This document shows, piece by piece, positions 59,992-64,000 of a stretch of 64,000 nt of DNA. The stretch comes from Verrucomicrobiota bacterium. GTDB lineage: Bacteria; Verrucomicrobiota; Verrucomicrobiia; Limisphaerales; J093. Made by a program: the position numbers and the translations under genes. Every line of letters begins with the position of its first letter. Position 1 is the stretch's first letter. The stretch spans positions 310,001-374,000 of the forward strand of contig JAOSKK010000012.1 in assembly GCA_027493615.1 (NCBI GenBank), written 5' to 3'. The notes beneath the pieces were generated by a model, which worked only from the letters and a program-made list of their open reading frames with translations, was not told the origin of the DNA and made no database searches.

Positions 59992-61298
59992 GCGAAAGAA
60001 TAACTTGAGCAATTCGGCTTGCCTTACACAGCTACGTTGGGGATGCTGCGCCCACGCAAGATCCTCAGACTATCCATCGTATCCGGCTCAAGTATCAGTC
60101 GCTCGCTGAACTGATGGACGAACGCATGCGCCGACAGTGGGCGGCGGCCGAGGCCTCGGCCTTGGGACGGGGCGGGGTCAGTGCGGTGGCGGTGGCGACG
60201 GGCCTGGCCCGCAATACGATCATGGCGGGGGCGCGCGATCTGGCCCGGCGACGAGAGCAGCCCCGGGCGACGGTCACGCTGCGGATCCGGGCGCCGGGAG
60301 GCGGGCGCAAGCCGCTGACCGAAACCGATCCCCACCTCCTGGCTGCCTTGGAGGCGTTGGTGGACCCTGCCACCCGCGGCCATCCCGAATCGCCCTTGCG
60401 CTGGACCTGCAAGAGTACGGCTGCCTTGGCGGAGGCACTGCAACGCCAGCAACATCCCGTGAGTGATCGGACGGTCGCGACCTTGCTCAAAGCCGCCGGC
60501 TACAGCTTGCAGGCCAACCGCAAGACGCGCGAGGGGTCCTCGCATGAGGATCGGAATGCGCAGTTCGAGCACATCAATCGGCGGGTGCTGGCGTTGCAGC
60601 GCCAGGGGGAGCCGGTGGTTTCGATTGACACCAAAAAGAAGGAATTGGTGGGCGAATTCAAGAATTTGGGCCAGGAGTGGGAGCCGACCGGCACCCCGGT
60701 TCCGGTCAAGGTGCATGACTTTCCGGAGAAGGGCGTGGGCAAGGCCATTCCCTACGGGGTGTACGATTTGGCCAGCAACGAGGGCTGGGTGAGTGTGGGG
60801 ATCGATCATGACACCGCTGAGTTTGCCGCGGCCAGCATCCGGCGGTGGTGGCAGGAGATGGGTGCGGAGCGCTTTCCGCGGGCGACCAAGCTGATGATCA
60901 CCGCCGATGGGGGTGGCAGCAACGGCACGCGGAACCGGCTCTGGAAGGTGGCCTTGCAGGCGTTGGCCGATGCGCTGGGGTTACGGCTGGAGGTCTGCCA
61001 TTTTCCGCCCGGCACCAGCAAATGGAACAAGATCGAGCATCGGCTCTTCAGCTTCATTACCAAGAACTGGCGCGGTCGCCCGCTGACCAGCTATCAGGTG
61101 ATTGTGAATCTGATCGCGCACACGACGACCAAGGCGGGGCTGCGGGTGCGCGCCGCGCTGGACACCAATGAGTATGAGACTGGAATTGAAGTGAGTGATG
61201 AGGAGCTGGCACGTGTACGCATTGTCCCAGCGCGGTTTCATGGGGACTGGAACTATGCCATTTGTCCTCACACATAATTGCTCAAGTTATTCTTTCGC
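59992..61298 (+). mobile_element. Insertion sequence of the ISAzo13 family
   Basis: Perfect 23-bp terminal inverted repeats: 59992-60014 (GCGAAAGAATAACTTGAGCA...) and 61276-61298. They enclose one transposase gene; total 1307 bp. The outermost GC on each side could instead be a 2-bp target duplication. The element is less GC-rich than its surroundings and its gene is undamaged. Confidence 0.9.
60114..61277 (+). CDS. ISAzo13-family transposase
   Basis: The DDE-type catalytic residues are visible as VVSIDTKKKELVGEFKNLGQ (first Asp), KLMITADGGGSNGTRNRLWK (second Asp) and SKWNKIEHRLFSFITKNWRG (Glu). The N-terminus has a helix-turn-helix-like RGGVSAVAVATGLARNTIMA and the family's PLRWTCKSTAALAEAL. 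Sequence resembling the family (IHRIRLKYQSLAEL) extends upstream of the ATG at 60114 back to about 60072. The native start may therefore be an unusual codon further upstream; the frame is open back to 60009. 387 residues as given. Confidence 0.9.
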   Translation: MDERMRRQWAAAEASALGRGGVSAVAVATGLARNTIMAGARDLARRREQPRATVTLRIRAPGGGRKPLTETDPHLLAALEALVDPATRGHPESPLRWTCKSTAALAEALQRQQHPVSDRTVATLLKAAGYSLQANRKTREGSSHEDRNAQFEHINRRVLALQRQGEPVVSIDTKKKELVGEFKNLGQEWEPTGTPVPVKVHDFPEKGVGKAIPYGVYDLASNEGWVSVGIDHDTAEFAAASIRRWWQEMGAERFPRATKLMITADGGGSNGTRNRLWKVALQALADALGLRLEVCHFPPGTSKWNKIEHRLFSFITKNWRGRPLTSYQVIVNLIAHTTTKAGLRVRAALDTNEYETGIEVSDEELARVRIVPARFHGDWNYAICPHT

Positions 61299-61491
61299 CC
61301 TGCCTAACGGCGGTCAAAGGCCCGGCCGAGGAGGACGATCTGAAGGCTTGCCTGAGCGCTGCGATCCCTCCGGGGTCGACCGGAGCCGGGGGGAAGCCTC
61401 CGGGGGTATCGCTGCGCTCGACCCCCGGCTACCGTCCGGCAAGCCTCCGGCTTGCTACGAAGCGGCCCTGCCCGGCGGCCACGCCCCGGAA

Positions 61492-61541
61492 CCCTGAACC
61501 ACGGAAGGTGCAGGCTGGAAGCTCGCACCACAGGTTCAGGG
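61492..61541. repeat. Palindromic repeat B with outer arms, copy 2
   Basis: Outer arms CCCTGAACC (61492-61500) and GGTTCAGGG (61533-61541) enclose the inner hairpin GTGCAGGCTGGAAGCTCGCA at 61508-61528. The same arrangement recurs at 63872-63921 inside dnaE. Confidence 0.82.
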
Positions 61542-61557
61542 AGCGCCTCCCTCAGAC

Positions 61558-61633
61558 CCATCCCCGATGTTCGTGATCGGCGGATAAACCAACACGGGGA
61601 GTTCCTCCACCGATTACGAACATCGGGGATTGG
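61558..61633 (-). repeat. Palindromic element C, copy 2 (inverted orientation)
   Basis: Arms CCATCCCCGATGTTCGTGAT and ACCGATTACGAACATCGGGG flank a loop containing ACACGGGGAGTTCC. The reverse complement aligns with 51918-51996 throughout. Confidence 0.8.
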
Positions 61634-61840
61634 AGAAACCGCGTGGTTCTCGTGGATCTGCTCAGAGGCCACGCACCCTCTCTGCCGGGTCGGAGGGGGC
61701 GGGGACCCGACCTACAGGCTGTAAGCCCGGTGTCCTCCCCGGGCGGTTCACGGGAAGTCGGTTCCTCGTTCGCGGCGCGGCGCGGTTGCAGTCGCGGGGC
61801 GCGGGCTTAGGCTGGGACCGGCGCGGGCTGACCGCGCGAC

Positions 61841-64000
61841 ATGGAAGAGACCGCCAAAGATCAGCCTCGTTCGTCCGATCCGGAACCCGCCGGGCCGCTT
61901 CCGGCCCATCGGCGGCGCGACGCGGGGGTGTTCATTCCGCTGACCGTCCGCAGCCACTATTCGTTTCTGGACTCGACGCTCGCGGTGACGGAGGTGGTGC
62001 GGTTGGCCGGGGCGGCGGGATTTCCGGCCGTGGGGTTGTGCGACCGTGGCAACCTGCACGGTGCGGTTGAGTTTGCGCTGGCGGCGCGAGCGGCCGGGGT
62101 AAAGCCCGTGCACGGGATCGAGGTGCGCGTTGGCGAGCAACCGCTGTGGCTGTACGTCGAAAGCCCGGCAGGTTACGCCACGCTGTGCCGGTGGCTCTCC
62201 ACGGCGCGGGGGCGAAGACGATGCGCCGGGCCAGGGCGGGTGGGGGCGAGGACGATGGTCGTTCCGGGGAACCGGCACGGAGGCTCAGCGGCACTGCAGA
62301 CCAGGGGGCAGGCAGGATGCCCGCCCCACAACGGAGAGCGGGGGGAACGCGGGCACTACCGATGACCTGGAGGACGGGGATGAGGCGGGCGATGCCACGG
62401 GCCGGGAAGAGGGAGGACTGCCTGACTTCGGGCGGTTTCTGGGCGGAGGCGGGGAGAGACCGGACACGACGGGCCTGATTGCGGTGGCGGCGGACCCGGG
62501 GTTGGCGCGGTACTTCCCGGGCCGCTTTTATCAGGCGATCCGGACACGGGGGAACTGCGGCGGCATGATCGCGTCACAGGGCTACCGGCGGTCCCGGTGT
62601 TGCCGGTGCACTACGCGGTGCCGGGGGAGCGTGGGCGGTTGGAGGTGTTGCAGTCGATCCGGACGCGAACGCTGTTGCGGCAGGCGCATCCGGAGAAGCT
62701 CGGGCCGGGGCACTATCACTTCCGGACGGCGGCGGAGGTGGCCCGGTTGTTTGCGGGCCGGGAGGACCTGTTAGCGCACACGGTCGAAATCGCGGAGCGC
62801 TGCCAGTTCGAGGTGAAGGCGGGGGCGCCGCAGTTCCCGGCGTTTGTGCCACCGGACGGGTCGACGGCGCACGAGTTCCTGCGCCGATTGGTGCTGGCGG
62901 GGGCGGCGCGGCGCTATCCGGCGTCCCGGCAGCCGGGGGTGCGGGAGCAAATCGAAGTGGAGCTGGGGATCATCGCGGCGGTGGGGTACGAGGAGTATTT
63001 CCTGATCGTGTGGGATCTGTTGGGGGATTGTCGGGCGCGGGGGATCGAGTGGATCACGCGGGGGTCGGCGGCGGACTCGCTCGTGTGCTATTGCCTGGGC
63101 ATCTCGGACGTGTGTCCGATCCGGTTCGAGCTGTATTTCCGGCGGTTTCTGAACCAGGAGCGGATGGCGCTGAACAAGCTGCCGGACATCGACATTGATT
63201 TCCCGCACGACCGGAAGGACGACGTGGTGGACCTGTTGTTTGCGAAATACGGGCCGGAGCACTGCGCGGTAGTGGGCGGGTTTTCGACGTTTCGCGCGCG
63301 AAGCGCGTTTGCGGAGGTGGCGAAGGTGCTGGGTGTGGCGGAGCGCGAGGTGCGGCGGTTCACCGAGCATTTCCCGTGGAGCAGCGGCGGGCTGGAGGGC
63401 CGGGACCAGGGACCACGGACCGGGGACCACGGACCGGGGACCCCGGGGAAGGGCGAAGGGCGAAGGGCGGAGGGCGGTTGGCGGCATTGCTGCGGGCGCG
63501 ACCGGAGACGAGTGAGTTGCCGGTGGAGGAGGAGCCCTTCCGGACGGCGCTGGCGATGGCGGAATGGCTCGAGGGCAAGCCGCGCTATGCCAAGATGCAT
63601 CCGTGCGGAGTCGTGTTGTCGCGTCAGCCGCTGGACGAACTGACGCCGACGTTCGTTTCCGGCAAAGGCTGGCCGGCGACGGATTTCGACATGGATGCGG
63701 TCGAGGCGATTGGGCTCGTGAAGATGGACATTCTCGCGCAGGGCGGCCTGGCGGTAATGCGTGATACGTGGCGGGCGCTGGCGGAGCGAGAGATGGCAGA
63801 AGAGCGAAGCACCACGTCAAGAGTTCCAAGCTTACGGGAAGCGTCCTGTTCCGGCCGGACCTGCTCAGGGGCCCTGAACCGCGGAGGGTGCAGGCTGGAA
63901 GTCCGCACCCCAGGTTCATGGAGTGGTTCAAAGGACCAAGGGGAGGAACGGGCAGGGGCTTTGGGATTGGCGCCTGGAGCTTCCCTTGGCGCTCTGAGCT
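61841..64000 (+). CDS. DNA polymerase III alpha subunit, DnaE2-like, interrupted by in-frame repeats (partial)
   Basis: The PHP domain opens the protein: FIPLTVRSHYSFLDSTLAVT and AGFPAVGLCDRGNLHGAVEF. The polymerase core follows: EKLGPGHYHFRTAAEVARLF, AAVGYEEYFLIVWDLLGDCR, RGIEWITRGSAADSLVCYCL, and LNKLPDIDIDFPHDRKDDVV with catalytic aspartates, then YAKMHPCGVVLSRQPLDELT and EAIGLVKMDILAQGGLAVMR. The frame changes near 62205, near 62552 (missing G) and in 63402-63477. Between PHP and polymerase there is an expansion of about 70 residues carrying a palindromic repeat, and two more repeat insertions follow. The 3' end lies beyond the window. ATG at 61841 is the likely start. Confidence 0.78.
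62304..62326. repeat. Palindromic repeat B-like unit inside dnaE, copy 3
   Basis: GGGGCAGGC-AGGAT-GCCCGCCCC, followed by CAC, has the same structure as the other B units. It lies in the variable linker between the PHP and polymerase parts and is read through as ...GRQDARPTTESG in the frame that continues downstream. Confidence 0.65.
63402..63477. repeat. Low-complexity tandem words inside dnaE
   Basis: Runs of GGACCACGGACCGGGGACC and then GGGCGAAGGGCGAAGGGCGG interrupt the conserved polymerase sequence between TEHFPWSSGG and RLAALLRARPETSELP. The translation (GRDQGPRTGDHGPGTPGKGE) has no counterpart in the family. Confidence 0.7.
63872..63921. repeat. Palindromic repeat B with outer arm, copy 4, inside the dnaE frame
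   Basis: CCCTGAACC at 63872-63880, hairpin starting at 63888 and CAGGTTCATGG at 63911-63921 match the copy at 61492-61541 closely. The dnaE frame stays open through it and encodes ALNRGGCRLEVRTPGSWSGS. Confidence 0.75.

Larger units (their letters stand above)
61299..61840. other. Repeat-rich intergenic region upstream of dnaE
   Basis: Three repeat kinds stand side by side: a palindromic repeat B unit with extra outer arms (61492-61541), element C copy 2 (61558-61633) and a GGGTCGG...CCCGACC hairpin near 61690-61715. The start also contains CCTCCGGCTTGC-type words. No gene is supported. Confidence 0.65.

Noticed and set aside
58268..60109. A 613-residue plus-strand frame opposite pgi
   Set aside because: It is an antisense shadow of pgi that runs into the insertion sequence.

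Overview
This window reads as a chromosomal segment of a GC-rich Verrucomicrobiota bacterium, most likely of the Pedosphaera/Limisphaera side of the phylum. That placement is inference. It rests on two secreted prepilin-type proteins with the [21 protein letters not shown]-terminus, a PEP-CTERM protein, a sulfatase, lipopolysaccharide and outer-membrane assembly genes next to a Gram-positive-like McsA-McsB-ClpC operon, and an unusual density of short palindromic intergenic repeats. The 16S gene at 40024-41592 would settle it.

Layout. 1-3083: housekeeping genes (a conserved enzyme-like family, lspA, miaA). 3263-5204: a PEP-CTERM protein and the tRNA threonylcarbamoyl-AMP synthase. 5360-9497: mcsA-mcsB-clpC. 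9510-15739: purF, yebC, an RND/MMPL exporter and superoxide dismutase. 15776-23131: a secreted beta-propeller-like protein, a TldD/TldE-like pair, xerD and aroC. 23174-28975: a prepilin-like protein, an outer-membrane barrel and an operon of a DASS-type anion transporter, a receiver protein and a cyclic-nucleotide-domain histidine kinase. 29223-36383: an epimerase, envelope assembly genes (bamD, lptE), a phosphoesterase, an internally deleted sulfatase and an ExbB-ExbD-TonB-like operon. 36474-41592: a complete rRNA operon on the minus strand with its promoter and terminator. 42011-49581: rlmN, glgP, an HtrA protease and an OmpR-type two-component system. 49610-59935: sugar-related enzymes, gamma-glutamyltranspeptidase, another prepilin, a C45 peptidase, an oxidoreductase and pgi. 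59992-61298: an ISAzo13-type insertion sequence. 61841-64000: the 5' part of a dnaE-type polymerase.

Two things dominate the reading. First, more than half of the recognisable genes carry one or more single-base frameshifts, nearly always a lost or gained G or C in a short homopolymer. The protein family continues smoothly in the next frame, so these look like residual sequencing errors, not real decay. I give each such gene as one feature and state where the frame changes. Second, several families of small palindromic elements occupy the intergenic regions, and some copies lie inside the reading frame of the DNA polymerase gene.

The most interesting biological leads are the palindromic repeats translated within dnaE, the anion transporter carrying an inserted domain that resembles the C-terminal part of membrane-fusion proteins, the apparently fused TldD/TldE-like pair, the arginine-kinase/ClpC operon in a Gram-negative-type cell, and a 129-bp element with perfect 30-bp inverted ends.
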